Source: Alphaproteobacteria bacterium | Lineage (GTDB): Bacteria; Pseudomonadota; Alphaproteobacteria; Puniceispirillales; UBA1172 | Length of the DNA stretch: 38,023 nt | Direction of reading: 5' to 3' | NCBI GenBank assembly: GCA_024639485.1 | Contig: JAHEII010000003.1 | Span: forward strand, 1 to 38,023 | In this document: positions 23,096-33,693 of the stretch, piece after piece | Layout: each line of letters starts with the position of its first letter | How positions within the stretch are numbered: the stretch's first letter is position 1 | Notes under the pieces: generated by a model | What the model saw: only the letters and a program-made list of their open reading frames with translations | Databases searched by the model: none | What the model was told of the DNA's origin: nothing | Program-made: the position numbers and the translations under genes

Positions 23096-25039
23096 CTATT
23101 TTTCTGAATTAGGTTTTATATCAGCGGTTTCAATGGCCGCAAACACGGTTTCTTCGGTCAACAATTCCGGCAGGGTAATGCCATCAAGAGCATCGGGCCC
23201 ATAGACAATATTAAACGGAATACCATAACGGCCAAAGCTGGATAGATAGTCAAGAATATCATCATCCGGTTTTGTCCAGTCTGCTTTCAGCAGAACCACG
23301 TCCCGTTCGTTCAAGTAATCCTGCATATTTTGCAAATCCAGCACAAGAAACTTATTCGCCTTACATGTCAGACACCAATCCGCCGTGACATCAACCAGAA
23401 CAATATCACCGTTTCGGGCATATTCCTCGGCAAGCCCCGGTTGCCATTTTTGCCAGTTACCAGAATAACTGGATGGCGCATCGGTAATCACGGTTGCCAG
23501 AACAAACCCCAGCCATGCAGCGGTTATCAACAACCCCACCGCCAGTACCTGCCGCACATAAATCAGCCAATTACCCGGCCGCGGCAAATATCCGGCCAGT
23601 TGCGGAAACATCGCTACACATAGCCATGGTGCCGCCAGACCCAATCCCATAGCCAGAAAAATAATCAGCATGGCAAATGGTGGTGCCGTAAAAGCAAAGG
23701 CAATGGCTGTCCCCACAAATGGTGCCGAACACGGCGTGGCCAGTATCGTTGCCAATGCCCCGGATGCCATATCATGCCAGCCGCCCGTGCCAGTCGTTAG
23801 CTTACCAGACCAGCGGCGCGCAAAATCAGGTACCGGCAATATCACGCGGTCAATCATCATCAGCGCAAATCCAACCATCAGCACCATCATGACACCCAGA
23901 AAAACCGGATTCTGGAATTGTATCCCCCAACCAATAGCCAGACCGGCCGACCGCATGGATAGCAAGCCGCCACCCAGTGCCAAAAAAGACAGAATAATAC
24001 CAGCGGCCGACATCAGAAAAGACCGTCTGATCTGTCGCTGGCTAGCATCGCTTTGCTTGAGTATGCTAGTGAGTTTAAGCGACAAAACCGGCAAGACACA
24101 TGGCATGATATTAAGAATAACCCCACCTAGAAAAGCAAATATCAGAATGGGGAAAAGCGCCGCTAATATTGAACCAGCTGCGCCCTTTTCTATGCTGATC
24201 TGTTGTTCTATCAGAAAATCCGGATGAATAACCGTCACAACAGCATCAATGCCGATAAGTGGCGCGGCGGCAAGGCCGGTGATGGCTATCTGGCTTTTGC
24301 CTTCACGAAAAACAGGGGCGGCAAATCCATATCCATCTGCCTCCGCTTCTACTAGAATATCGCCACGGCGCATGGTATATGCCATGCCCGCCGGATCACC
24401 GATAACCACCTCCAGCTGATCATTAATAATGCTGGCAGTTTTGATATGATATCCATTGCCCGTGGTTTGTGATGGAACTTGTGACCGCGCCTGCGCAATG
24501 GCAAATGCATGATCTGATGGGGAATATCCCCGCCCCGATGCCGCCGCCATGGTCAGCGTTTCTTCTATCGGGATGCAGATATCTGCACAAACAAGACCGT
24601 TAAAATCTGCGACCAGAATCAGTTTCTGATGACCGGCCGCAATATCCGGATCAACATCAATTACCAGCGGGAAAATAACATGTTCCCCATAACCGAATGT
24701 ATCCAGCCCAAAGAGATTGAACCGTTCGGGCGCTGGGAATAACATCTGGTGATCAGTCACCGCCGGACTAGCCGTAAAATCCAGCTCAGGCGGCAGGCCA
24801 GCGTCACCGGGGCTACGCCAGTAAATCTTCCAGCCTTTTGCCAGTTTTACCTCAAGCGCGGCATCAAGCCGATAATCATTGCCAGCCAGATCATGATCAA
24901 TACTGGCGGATATCAGCCGCAATTGCACCTCAGCCCCGCCCTGCCAGGGGCCGGTTGCCGCATGCGCTGCCAAACTACCGCCAAAAAGCGCGAATATAAT
25001 TGTCAAAATGCCAATGTGATTTTTGAAGACACGCATCAT
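23096..25039 (-). CDS. DsbD/ScsB-like transmembrane thiol-disulfide electron transporter
   Basis: Moves electrons from cytoplasmic thioredoxin through the membrane to periplasmic thiol proteins. The 647-residue protein has a signal peptide (cut near AHA-AT, about 27) and a periplasmic alpha-type domain with VCADIC (Cys151, Cys155). A membrane part (about 290-515) carries one cysteine in each half, NIMPCVLPVLSL (Cys314) and LATPCSAPFVG (Cys437). The C-terminal thioredoxin domain has VTADWCLTCK (Cys556, Cys559). All three redox pairs needed for relay are present. The layout is closer to ScsB-like proteins than to E. coli DsbD, with a CxxxC first pair and a large N-terminal region. Substrates may include the DsbA-like protein or an envelope peroxidase; this is inferred. 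Confidence 0.9.
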   Translation of the reverse strand: MMRVFKNHIGILTIIFALFGGSLAAHAATGPWQGGAEVQLRLISASIDHDLAGNDYRLDAALEVKLAKGWKIYWRSPGDAGLPPELDFTASPAVTDHQMLFPAPERFNLFGLDTFGYGEHVIFPLVIDVDPDIAAGHQKLILVADFNGLVCADICIPIEETLTMAAASGRGYSPSDHAFAIAQARSQVPSQTTGNGYHIKTASIINDQLEVVIGDPAGMAYTMRRGDILVEAEADGYGFAAPVFREGKSQIAITGLAAAPLIGIDAVVTVIHPDFLIEQQISIEKGAAGSILAALFPILIFAFLGGVILNIMPCVLPVLSLKLTSILKQSDASQRQIRRSFLMSAAGIILSFLALGGGLLSMRSAGLAIGWGIQFQNPVFLGVMMVLMVGFALMMIDRVILPVPDFARRWSGKLTTGTGGWHDMASGALATILATPCSAPFVGTAIAFAFTAPPFAMLIIFLAMGLGLAAPWLCVAMFPQLAGYLPRPGNWLIYVRQVLAVGLLITAAWLGFVLATVITDAPSSYSGNWQKWQPGLAEEYARNGDIVLVDVTADWCLTCKANKFLVLDLQNMQDYLNERDVVLLKADWTKPDDDILDYLSSFGRYGIPFNIVYGPDALDGITLPELLTEETVFAAIETADIKPNSEK

Positions 25040-25133
25040 TAGGGTTTACCAGAACCGTTATTCTTTGATTATAGACATGACTGACATAAATCATCTGGTC
25101 AAGTGGCTGATTTGTCGCTAGCATTTATTCATT

Positions 25134-25694
25134 ATGATGAAACATGCACTAACCGGACAATTACTGATCGCATCCCCGCAAATGGATGATCCCCGTTTTG
25201 CGAATAGCGTCATATTGATCTGTGAGCATGATGCCGATTCTGCTATGGGTTTGATTATCAATCAGAAAACTGATGATCTTGATCTTGATGAACTGGCCAC
25301 CCAGCTAGATATTGGAACGCCGAAATGTAATGGTGACGTGCCTATCCATTATGGGGGGCCTGTTGAAAAATCGCGCGGCATTGTTCTGCATTCCACCGAT
25401 CATATGATACCGGAATCAATCACTATTGGTCACGTTGCCGCCATGACAGCCAATATTCGCATCATATCCGAAATTGCCGGCGGTCAGGGTCCTAGTGAGT
25501 TTATCATCGCGCTTGGGCATGCCGGATGGTCAGCAGGCCAGCTAGAAAGAGAGATCAAGGATAATTGCTGGATCACCATGCCATATGCTCATGATCTGGT
25601 ATTTAGCTGTTTAAGCCGCAATCAGTGGCAGGATTGCTATTCCCGACTGGGGATTGCCACCGAACATATGTCTGCCAGCATTGGTCATGCTTGA
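25134..25694 (+). CDS. yqgE: YqgE/AlgH family protein (UPF0301)
   Basis: A 186-residue conserved cytoplasmic protein. Family marks are LTGQLLIASPQMDDPRFANS at 5-24, VILICEHDADSAMGLIIN, VPIHYGGPVE, FIIALGHAGWSAGQLE and the Trp in CWIT. The biochemical role is unknown; the name AlgH comes from alginate regulation in Pseudomonas. Two adjacent ATGs (25134, 25137) are possible starts. It is divergent from the DsbD-like gene across 94 bases and convergent with the M16 gene. Confidence 0.94.
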   Translation: MMKHALTGQLLIASPQMDDPRFANSVILICEHDADSAMGLIINQKTDDLDLDELATQLDIGTPKCNGDVPIHYGGPVEKSRGIVLHSTDHMIPESITIGHVAAMTANIRIISEIAGGQGPSEFIIALGHAGWSAGQLEREIKDNCWITMPYAHDLVFSCLSRNQWQDCYSRLGIATEHMSASIGHA

Positions 25695-25727
25695 ATATTT
25701 CATAAAATAATGGCCGTTATGCACCAG

Positions 25728-27035
25728 CTATCGGATCAGTTTATCCATCTTTTCGGGTGACATCAATGCGTTAGCCCGGCTATCACCAATGGCCGCCAGC
25801 ACCGGATATTCAGCCAGAATTTTCTGGCTGAGTTGTTCAATGTGATGCCGGTCAATGGCGTTGATCGCATCCAGTTGACTGTTTGCGTCTTTCAGCTCGC
25901 CATAACGTATCCATTCGCGCGGCATCATCTCACAGATATTCATAACGCTTTCGCGCCCCATCAGAACGGCTGAACGCATCTGGGCTTTAGCGCGTTCCAG
26001 CTCATCACCGGTCGTTTTTTGCGCCAGATGCGCCAGCTGATCCATGGCAACAGTAATCAGCTCATTGCCATCTTTGGCATCGGTACCAGCATAAACCCCG
26101 AAAACACCACAATCTGACATCATCTGGCCAAACGAAAAGACGCTATAACATAACCCGCGTTTTTCCCGTACTTCCTGAAACAGCCGCGAAGACATGCCGC
26201 CACCATACAAAATGGAAAGCGCACGCAATGCCCATCGGTCATGATCATTTGTCGGTGCAACCGGCCAGCCAAAAACCAGATGCGTTTGTTCCAGCTCTCT
26301 GATCAGGATATCCTGCCGCTTGTCTTGCTGATCTGGCCATTGTGGTACGCGGCGTTCGGGTACATCCACCGCTCTGATCAGTTTTTTTTCAATGGCATCA
26401 ATATGTGTCATCAAATCATCATGATCAACCCGCCCTGCCGCTGACAGGATCATGTTACCAGCCCCGTAATAGCGGTTCATGAAACCTGATAAATCTGACC
26501 GGCCAAAATCGTTGACGCTGTCCGTTGTTCCCAGAATCGGCCGGCCAATCGGATGCTGGGGGTAGCATAATGATTGAAACTGGTCAAAAACGATATCATC
26601 GGGCGTATCATTTGCCTGCCCGATTTCCTGTATGATTACGCCTTTTTCGCGTGCAATTTCTGTATCGGGCAAGGTTGATTGCGTCAGGATATCAACCAGC
26701 ATATCCAGCGCAAATTCCAGATGTTCTGGTAATAGACGAATATAATAAGCGGTTTCTTCGCGGCTGGTATGGGCGTTTATAAATCCGCCTATATCCTCAA
26801 CCTGTCGGGCAATAGTTTCGGCATCGCGGCTTTCTGTGCCTTTAAACGCCATATGTTCCAGCATATGGGCAATGCCATGTTCATCTGGCCTTTCATCCCG
26901 ACTGCCAACTGAAAGCCATATCCCTATCGCCAGACTATTGGCATGAGGCATATTTGTGCTAGCCACAACAAGACCGCTATCCCGTTTGGTAAGACGGGAT
27001 TGTGGCTGGCTGGTGAGTGATGCGGATACGGTCAT
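25728..27035 (-). CDS. M16 family zinc metallopeptidase
   Basis: Processing-peptidase-like protease related to mitochondrial MPP beta and bacterial PqqL-type enzymes. The N-terminal half has the inverted zinc motif HMLEHMAFKGT (His57, Glu60, His61 from the chosen start) and the downstream Glu137 in VIIQEIGQ, so it should be active. The C-terminal half has GGGMSSRLFQEVREKRGLCY, the substrate-binding R-Y segment. There is no signal peptide. I use the ATG at 27035; a TTG at 27047, two bases after the thrC stop, is also possible and gives four more residues. It is the last gene of the oxidase-thrC operon. Confidence 0.93.
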   Translation of the reverse strand: MTVSASLTSQPQSRLTKRDSGLVVASTNMPHANSLAIGIWLSVGSRDERPDEHGIAHMLEHMAFKGTESRDAETIARQVEDIGGFINAHTSREETAYYIRLLPEHLEFALDMLVDILTQSTLPDTEIAREKGVIIQEIGQANDTPDDIVFDQFQSLCYPQHPIGRPILGTTDSVNDFGRSDLSGFMNRYYGAGNMILSAAGRVDHDDLMTHIDAIEKKLIRAVDVPERRVPQWPDQQDKRQDILIRELEQTHLVFGWPVAPTNDHDRWALRALSILYGGGMSSRLFQEVREKRGLCYSVFSFGQMMSDCGVFGVYAGTDAKDGNELITVAMDQLAHLAQKTTGDELERAKAQMRSAVLMGRESVMNICEMMPREWIRYGELKDANSQLDAINAIDRHHIEQLSQKILAEYPVLAAIGDSRANALMSPEKMDKLIR

Positions 27036-27049
27036 GAATGTGTTCAAAC

Positions 27050-28456
27050 TTACCGTTTATGCTCAGTGATCAGATCAGCCACAGCATCAGCAGTTGCCGC
27101 AATAGTCATGCGTTGATGTGGGCGTTCCATCAAATCAGCCAGATGTGGCGGTAATTCCGGCCGGATACCCGTTGCTTTTTCAACAGCATCCGGAAACTTT
27201 GCCGGATGCGCGCAAGCCAGTGCAACGATATGATCATCATCGGATGTTGCCGCCGCTGCCCTTGCCGCCGCCAGCCCAATCGCGCTATGCGGGTCAACCA
27301 TAATGCCATCATTGCGCCATGTCTGGCCAATTTCATCCAGCGTCGCCGCATCATCACAACGGAAGCCGGTGAATAAGTCGATATCGCTACCCATCATATC
27401 GCGGGTCAGAGTAAACTCACCCGATTGATTAAAACGGTTCATAATATCACGCGTCTGATCACCATCACGGCCAAGCAGTTCAAACATCAGCCGTTCAAAA
27501 TTGCTGGATACCTGAATATCCATAGACGGGCTAAGACTAGGTTCAACCATCCGCCGTTCCATTTTGCCAGTGTCAAAAAACCGTGTCAGAATATCATTAC
27601 GGTTTGACGCACAGATAAACCGTTTCACCGGAAGCCCCATTTTCATCGCGGCATAACCGGCAAAGATATTGCCAAAATTACCTGTTGGAACAGCAAAAGT
27701 TAAAGGACGTTCCAATCCGCCCAAAGCCAGCGTAGAAGTCACATAATAGACAATTTGTGGCATCAGACGCGCCCAGTTGATAGAATTAATCGCTGATAAT
27801 CCCACCTGATCCCGAAAATCCAGATCACCAAAAAGCGATTTTACAATAGCCTGACAATCGTCAAAATCACCACCAACCGCGACGGCATACGCACCATTAG
27901 CTATAACGCTGGTCATTTGCTGTTCCTGCACGGGTGAAACGCGACCATCCGGATACAGAATAAAAATATCCACCATGTTGCGGTCACGAAAAGCTTCTAA
28001 TGCCGCAGAACCGGTATCACCACTTGTCGCGCCCAGAATAACCGCTTTAGCTCCACGTTTTTCCAGTTGATGATCAAATAGCGGTGATAGCACCTGCATA
28101 GCCACATCTTTAAACGCAATGGTGGGGCCGTGATAAAGCTCACATAAATGTATCTGATCATTGACACGGGTTAATGGCGTGACGTCTTCGGCCGAAAACG
28201 TTGCATAGGCGTTGCGCGTCATAACCAGCAATTCATCAAATGATATATCGTCACCGGTAAACTTTGCCATGATTCGGGCAGATATTTCTGCATAGGGCAT
28301 GCCAGCCATGGATTCCAGCTCACCGGCGGCAAATTGTGGCCATGCGGTCGGCAGATATAACCCGCCATCACGCGCTAATCCGGCCAGCAAAGCGTCAGCA
28401 AAGCTGATTGGTGCGTCTTGGCCGCGTGTGCTGATATACTGAATGCTGGATGTCAT
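27050..28456 (-). CDS. thrC: Threonine synthase
   Basis: PLP enzyme converting O-phosphohomoserine to threonine. The 468-residue protein is of the longer class shared with E. coli and fungi: ARDGGLYLPTAWP near 28-40, LYHGPTIAFKDVAMQ with the PLP-binding Lys116, LGATSGDTGSAALEAFRDR binding phosphate and cofactor, SINSINWARLMPQIVYY and VPTGNFGNIFAGYAAMKMG. It lies 3 bases after surf1 and is followed closely by the M16 gene, so a threonine gene is co-transcribed with cytochrome oxidase assembly genes. Its partner thrB is on the opposite strand at 21164. Confidence 0.97.
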   Translation of the reverse strand: MTSSIQYISTRGQDAPISFADALLAGLARDGGLYLPTAWPQFAAGELESMAGMPYAEISARIMAKFTGDDISFDELLVMTRNAYATFSAEDVTPLTRVNDQIHLCELYHGPTIAFKDVAMQVLSPLFDHQLEKRGAKAVILGATSGDTGSAALEAFRDRNMVDIFILYPDGRVSPVQEQQMTSVIANGAYAVAVGGDFDDCQAIVKSLFGDLDFRDQVGLSAINSINWARLMPQIVYYVTSTLALGGLERPLTFAVPTGNFGNIFAGYAAMKMGLPVKRFICASNRNDILTRFFDTGKMERRMVEPSLSPSMDIQVSSNFERLMFELLGRDGDQTRDIMNRFNQSGEFTLTRDMMGSDIDLFTGFRCDDAATLDEIGQTWRNDGIMVDPHSAIGLAAARAAAATSDDDHIVALACAHPAKFPDAVEKATGIRPELPPHLADLMERPHQRMTIAATADAVADLITEHKR

Positions 28457-28459
28457 TGG

Positions 28460-29179
28460 TTATGTTTTCACTCGTCCCAGTCGGCCTGCTGATCTGTGCC
28501 ATGCAAAATAGACCCCGATCAAACCAAGCGCAAGCCCATACCATGTTAACGCATATTGCAGATGATTATTCGGAAGCGCAATATCCACCGCCGCACCAAT
28601 AGGCAATTTATGCGCCCCATCGCCACGCAAAGCATCTACCGTAAAGCTGGTGATCAATGTATCATCCAGCGATCTGTAACGGGCGATATCGCCGATAGAA
28701 AGCGTAAACCAGTCATCTTTTTCCAGATTGTTTTCCGGAACAAAATAACCTTTCTGGGCTGGCAGACGGATAATGCCTTCGAATGTCACCGGATCACTGG
28801 TCTGCGTAAATGGACGGCTATCGGGCATTCTATAATCCTGTGATACCCATCCCCGATTGATCATGACCATACGCCCATCATTCAACATAAGCGGCGTGAT
28901 GACATGATATCCGGCGGTGCCTTCGAATGTGCGGCCAATCAATTGCACTTCATGCTGATGCAACCATGTGCCAGCAACCTGAACCCGCTGATAGCGAACA
29001 GGATTCTCAACATCAATAGCCATAACATCTTGCGGGGCGGCATGTGCGCGTGTTTCAAACTCGGCAATCAAACCGGCTTTCCACTGCATTCTGTACATCT
29101 GCCAGCTACCAAGAGCGATTAATATAACCAGAGCGATAACCGAACAAATGGTCATCCATAAGGCTGGACGAAATCCCAT
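28460..29179 (-). CDS. surf1: SURF1 family cytochrome oxidase assembly protein
   Basis: Helps insert heme A into oxidase subunit I. The 239-residue protein has the expected two membrane helices, one at each end (LVILIALGSWQMYRMQWK, and YALTWYGLALGLIGVYFAW), with a periplasmic domain between. RYQRVQVAGTW, QLIGRTFEGTAGYHVITPL and MINRGWVSQDYR are SURF1 motifs. It sits between the DUF983 gene and thrC in the oxidase operon. Confidence 0.94.
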   Translation of the reverse strand: MGFRPALWMTICSVIALVILIALGSWQMYRMQWKAGLIAEFETRAHAAPQDVMAIDVENPVRYQRVQVAGTWLHQHEVQLIGRTFEGTAGYHVITPLMLNDGRMVMINRGWVSQDYRMPDSRPFTQTSDPVTFEGIIRLPAQKGYFVPENNLEKDDWFTLSIGDIARYRSLDDTLITSFTVDALRGDGAHKLPIGAAVDIALPNNHLQYALTWYGLALGLIGVYFAWHRSAGRLGRVKT

Positions 29180-29194
29180 CCTTTATATGCCTTT

Positions 29195-29560
29195 CTAAAA
29201 ATACTTTTTATCCGGATCATGTATCCGGAATTGCCATCCAATCATAATCGCTTTTAGTGGCCGCAAGCTTTTCATTGTGGCTAGCAACATGATCAATCCC
29301 CATAACACGGCTTGCACCCATAAAGGCGGAGAGAACAACGCTTCTAGCAAAAAAGCCAGCGGCACAACAATAGCGCCATAAATCAGAACAAGAAATGATG
29401 CCGGCCCATCGCCAGCATCAAGTTCACTTAAATCAAATTGGCAGGACGAACAGACAGGCGCCATCCGAAGCCAGGACGTAAACAACGCCCCCTTACCACA
29501 ATTCGGGCAAGTATTGCGTAAGGCACGCCTTACGGGCCCGGATGGGCTTTCTTGTTTCAT
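29195..29560 (-). CDS. DUF983 zinc-ribbon membrane protein
   Basis: A 121-residue protein with an N-terminal zinc ribbon: NTCPNCGKGALF and APVCSSCQFDL give four cysteines in two pairs. Two membrane helices follow (VLIYGAIVVPLAFLLEALF and WVQAVLWGLIMLLATM). It matches DUF983, often found next to ctaE and surf1 in alphaproteobacteria, which suggests a metal or oxidase-assembly role. The ATG at 29560, five bases after ctaE, gives the normal family N-terminus; the open frame runs on upstream into ctaE but without family similarity. Confidence 0.88.
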   Translation of the reverse strand: MKQESPSGPVRRALRNTCPNCGKGALFTSWLRMAPVCSSCQFDLSELDAGDGPASFLVLIYGAIVVPLAFLLEALFSPPLWVQAVLWGLIMLLATMKSLRPLKAIMIGWQFRIHDPDKKYF

Positions 29561-29565
29561 CCCGA

Positions 29566-30351
29566 TCAACCGCCCCAGATATAGACAGCGACAAACAGGA
29601 ACAGCCAGACCACATCGACGAAATGCCAGTACCATGCAGCGGCTTCAAATCCGAAATGATGTTTGGCGGTAAAATGCCCCATTGCCCCACGATACAGACA
29701 GACCAGCAAGAACAAGGTACCAATAATAACATGAAAGCCGTGAAAGCCGGTTGCCATATAAAAGATAGAGGGATAAATACCGTCAGTGAAAGCAAAATGC
29801 GCGTGATGATATTCATAGGCCTGAAGTGCCGTAAATAACGCGCCAAGCCCAACCGTAACCGCAAGTCCGATCATGAAATCACGGCGGTTATCATGCAACA
29901 ACGCATGATGCGACCATGTTACCGTACAACCGGATAGCAACAGAATCATGGTATTGATCAGCGGCAAATCAAGCGGGTCAAAGGTATGAATACCTTCAGG
30001 TGGCCAGACGCCACCTACGGGAAACAATGCCCGATCAAAAAATGCCCAGAAAAAAGCAACGAAAAACATAACCTCAGACGAGATGAACAACATCATGCCA
30101 TAACGCATGCCAATTTGAACTATCGGCGTGTGATGACCTTGATATTCGGCTTCGCGTACGACATCACGCCACCAGTAAAACATGGTCGCCAGAACCAGCG
30201 CCAGACCGATCATCATCAAATAGATGCCGTAATCATGTTCATGCATAAATAAAACGCCACCAATAGCCATTGTTAACGCGGCCATTGATCCTAATGCTGG
30301 CCATGGGCTAGGCTCTACCAGATGATATGGATGCTTCTGTTCTGCACTCAT
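29566..30351 (-). CDS. ctaE: Cytochrome c oxidase subunit III
   Basis: Third core subunit of the aa3 oxidase, stabilising subunit I and binding lipids near the D-channel entry. The 261-residue protein has seven membrane helices. Typical segments are [56 protein letters not shown] with its conserved Glu, and [20 protein letters not shown] near the end. AAGGGGG precedes the ATG. Confidence 0.97.
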   Translation of the reverse strand: MSAEQKHPYHLVEPSPWPALGSMAALTMAIGGVLFMHEHDYGIYLMMIGLALVLATMFYWWRDVVREAEYQGHHTPIVQIGMRYGMMLFISSEVMFFVAFFWAFFDRALFPVGGVWPPEGIHTFDPLDLPLINTMILLLSGCTVTWSHHALLHDNRRDFMIGLAVTVGLGALFTALQAYEYHHAHFAFTDGIYPSIFYMATGFHGFHVIIGTLFLLVCLYRGAMGHFTAKHHFGFEAAAWYWHFVDVVWLFLFVAVYIWGG

Positions 30352-30395
30352 GTTTTCCCCCTTCGGTGTTCACAGATCGATTATATGATCAACTT

Positions 30396-30947
30396 TCAGT
30401 TTTCTACAGCAAAAAACGTGTAGGACAATGTTATTTCAGGAACTTCCTGTGTGTTAATATCGCTATCAATTTCCGGATCAAGATAGAATAGCACCGGCAT
30501 TTCAACCGTTTCACCGGGTTGTAATGTCTGTTCTTCAAAACAGAAACAGTCAATTTTCATAAAATATGCGCCAGCCTTAAACGGTGTCACATTGAATGTT
30601 GACGTGCCAGTAGTTGCTACATCAGACAGATTTGTAGCCGTATAATAAATCAGCACTTCTTCGCCCGGCACAACCGAAACCGGCTTATCAGGGCCTTTGA
30701 AATGCCATTTCAGATCAGGCTGAGTGGTGGCATTAAATCGGACATCACGAATAATCGCCCCAGTTGCCGCCCCCGGTGCTTCTAGGGATTGCTGGGTTGT
30801 GCCGCCATAGCCTGTGACCTGACAGAACAATTGATAAAGCGGAACCGACGCATAAGCCAGACCAACCATACCCATAACAATTCCCATGATAACAACCATC
30901 ATGCGTTTGTTCCGGTTTTGCGTCATGGTCAGATCATTATGCATCAT
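30396..30947 (-). CDS. ctaG: Cytochrome c oxidase copper chaperone CtaG/Cox11
   Basis: Delivers copper to the CuB site of subunit I. The 183-residue protein has one N-terminal membrane helix (MMVVIMGIVMGMVGLAYASV) and a periplasmic immunoglobulin-like domain. SVPLYQLFCQVTGYGGT includes the conserved Cys near the membrane, and KIDCFCFEEQTL carries the CFCF copper motif. Its ATG overlaps the stop of the coxF-like gene as ATGA, so the two are translationally coupled. Confidence 0.96.
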   Translation of the reverse strand: MMHNDLTMTQNRNKRMMVVIMGIVMGMVGLAYASVPLYQLFCQVTGYGGTTQQSLEAPGAATGAIIRDVRFNATTQPDLKWHFKGPDKPVSVVPGEEVLIYYTATNLSDVATTGTSTFNVTPFKAGAYFMKIDCFCFEEQTLQPGETVEMPVLFYLDPEIDSDINTQEVPEITLSYTFFAVEN

Positions 30948-31108
30948 GCAGTGCTCATCTTAACAATCGTAATCACAAAAAACAGCACGGCCAGACCAAG
31001 CACCACACCAAGCATCACCAGATTCCGGCGACGCATCATCGCATTTTGTGCGGCCTTCTGGCTGGCTTGTTCAGACAGCTTTTGCCCATCATGTTCTGAT
31101 TTTGCCAT
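30944..31108 (-). CDS. CoxF-like 54-residue single-pass membrane protein
   Basis: A small gene between ctaB and ctaG, read directly from the DNA. The protein starts MAKSEHDGQKLSEQ, then has MMRRRN at 24-29, a hydrophobic helix LVMLGVVLGLAVLFFVITIV (30-49) and ends KMSTA. The arginines before the helix place the N-terminus in the cytoplasm. It starts 3 bases after the ctaB stop, and its stop overlaps the ctaG start (ATGA). Position, size and the RRRN-helix pattern match the CoxF-type proteins at this spot in other alphaproteobacterial oxidase operons. The pattern also recalls mitochondrial Coa3, which stabilises subunit I, but that link is a hypothesis. Confidence 0.85.
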   Translation of the reverse strand: MAKSEHDGQKLSEQASQKAAQNAMMRRRNLVMLGVVLGLAVLFFVITIVKMSTA

Positions 31109-31111
31109 TGG

Positions 31112-32023
31112 TTAAAATCCAGTCCAGAATGGCGCTATTGCCGCATCAATGCCAAGCCCCAGAAAGATAAGAAACAGATACAAAATAGAAAACCGGAATA
31201 ACGCCATTGGCGATTGCATATCGTCATCTGCTGACCGCCAGACTGTCCATGACAGCATAACAAAACGTAGCCCCAGAACCGCCGATAACGCCAGATAAGC
31301 ATAGCTGGACATGCCGATAAATGATGGCACCATTCCCACAACACCAACGATCAATGCGTAAACAAAAATCTGGTCTTTCGTGGCCTTAAAACCATGTACC
31401 ACCGGCAACATGGGAACCCCGACACGGGTATAATCATCATTGCGCACCAGTGCCAGCGCCCAGAAATGCGGCGGCGTCCATGCAAAAATAATCAAAAACA
31501 GAATAAACGGGGAAAGCCCGATATCACCGCCAGCCGCCAGCCAGCCAATAACCGGTGGGAATGCCCCAGCGGCACCACCAATAACAATATTCTGTGTTGT
31601 GCTACGCTTTAGCCAGACCGTATAGACATATCCATAGAAAAATATGGTGAATAGCAACATGCCGGCGGCCATAGCCCCACCGGTAAAATACAGCACCAAT
31701 ACAGACATGCCGGAAATAATCAAACCCAGACTTAATGCTTCATCCGGATGAACCAGCCCACGCGGTAATGGCCGGTTTGCTGTTCGTTCCATCTGTGCAT
31801 CAATATCGCGGTCATACCATTGATTGATCGCCCCAGATGCACCTGCTCCTGCCGCAATTGCCAATAATGAAATCAACATCAGAACCGGATGACTATCCAT
31901 TGGTGATACCAGCATCCCCACCAGCGCGGTGAAAATCACCAAGCTCATGACACGGGGCTTCATCAGGGCAAATACATCCCCCGGTGAAGCCATATGTGGT
32001 TGTGTTGATATTGCCTGAGCCAT
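31112..32023 (-). CDS. ctaB: Protoheme IX farnesyltransferase (heme O synthase)
   Basis: Adds a farnesyl group to heme b to make heme O, the precursor of heme A for the oxidase. The 303-residue UbiA-family protein has about nine membrane helices. The first aspartate-rich motif, NQWYDRDID, gives Asn67, Asp71 and Asp75, and ANRPLPRG follows. FAWTPPHFWALALVRNDDY is the Cox10 signature in the middle loop. AGGA is well placed before the ATG. Heme A synthase (ctaA) is not in the window. Confidence 0.97.
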   Translation of the reverse strand: MAQAISTQPHMASPGDVFALMKPRVMSLVIFTALVGMLVSPMDSHPVLMLISLLAIAAGAGASGAINQWYDRDIDAQMERTANRPLPRGLVHPDEALSLGLIISGMSVLVLYFTGGAMAAGMLLFTIFFYGYVYTVWLKRSTTQNIVIGGAAGAFPPVIGWLAAGGDIGLSPFILFLIIFAWTPPHFWALALVRNDDYTRVGVPMLPVVHGFKATKDQIFVYALIVGVVGMVPSFIGMSSYAYLALSAVLGLRFVMLSWTVWRSADDDMQSPMALFRFSILYLFLIFLGLGIDAAIAPFWTGF

Positions 32024-32063
32024 AATACGTCCTGATCTGTTGGCTGATCGTGTCTGATGATTA

Positions 32064-33690
<1,627 letters not shown>

Positions 33691-33693
33691 TTA

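Noticed and set aside
29493-29864. A 123-codon open frame on the minus strand overlapping ctaE and the DUF983 gene
   Set aside because: It is out of frame within ctaE, which has complete family similarity, and it shows no recognisable motif.
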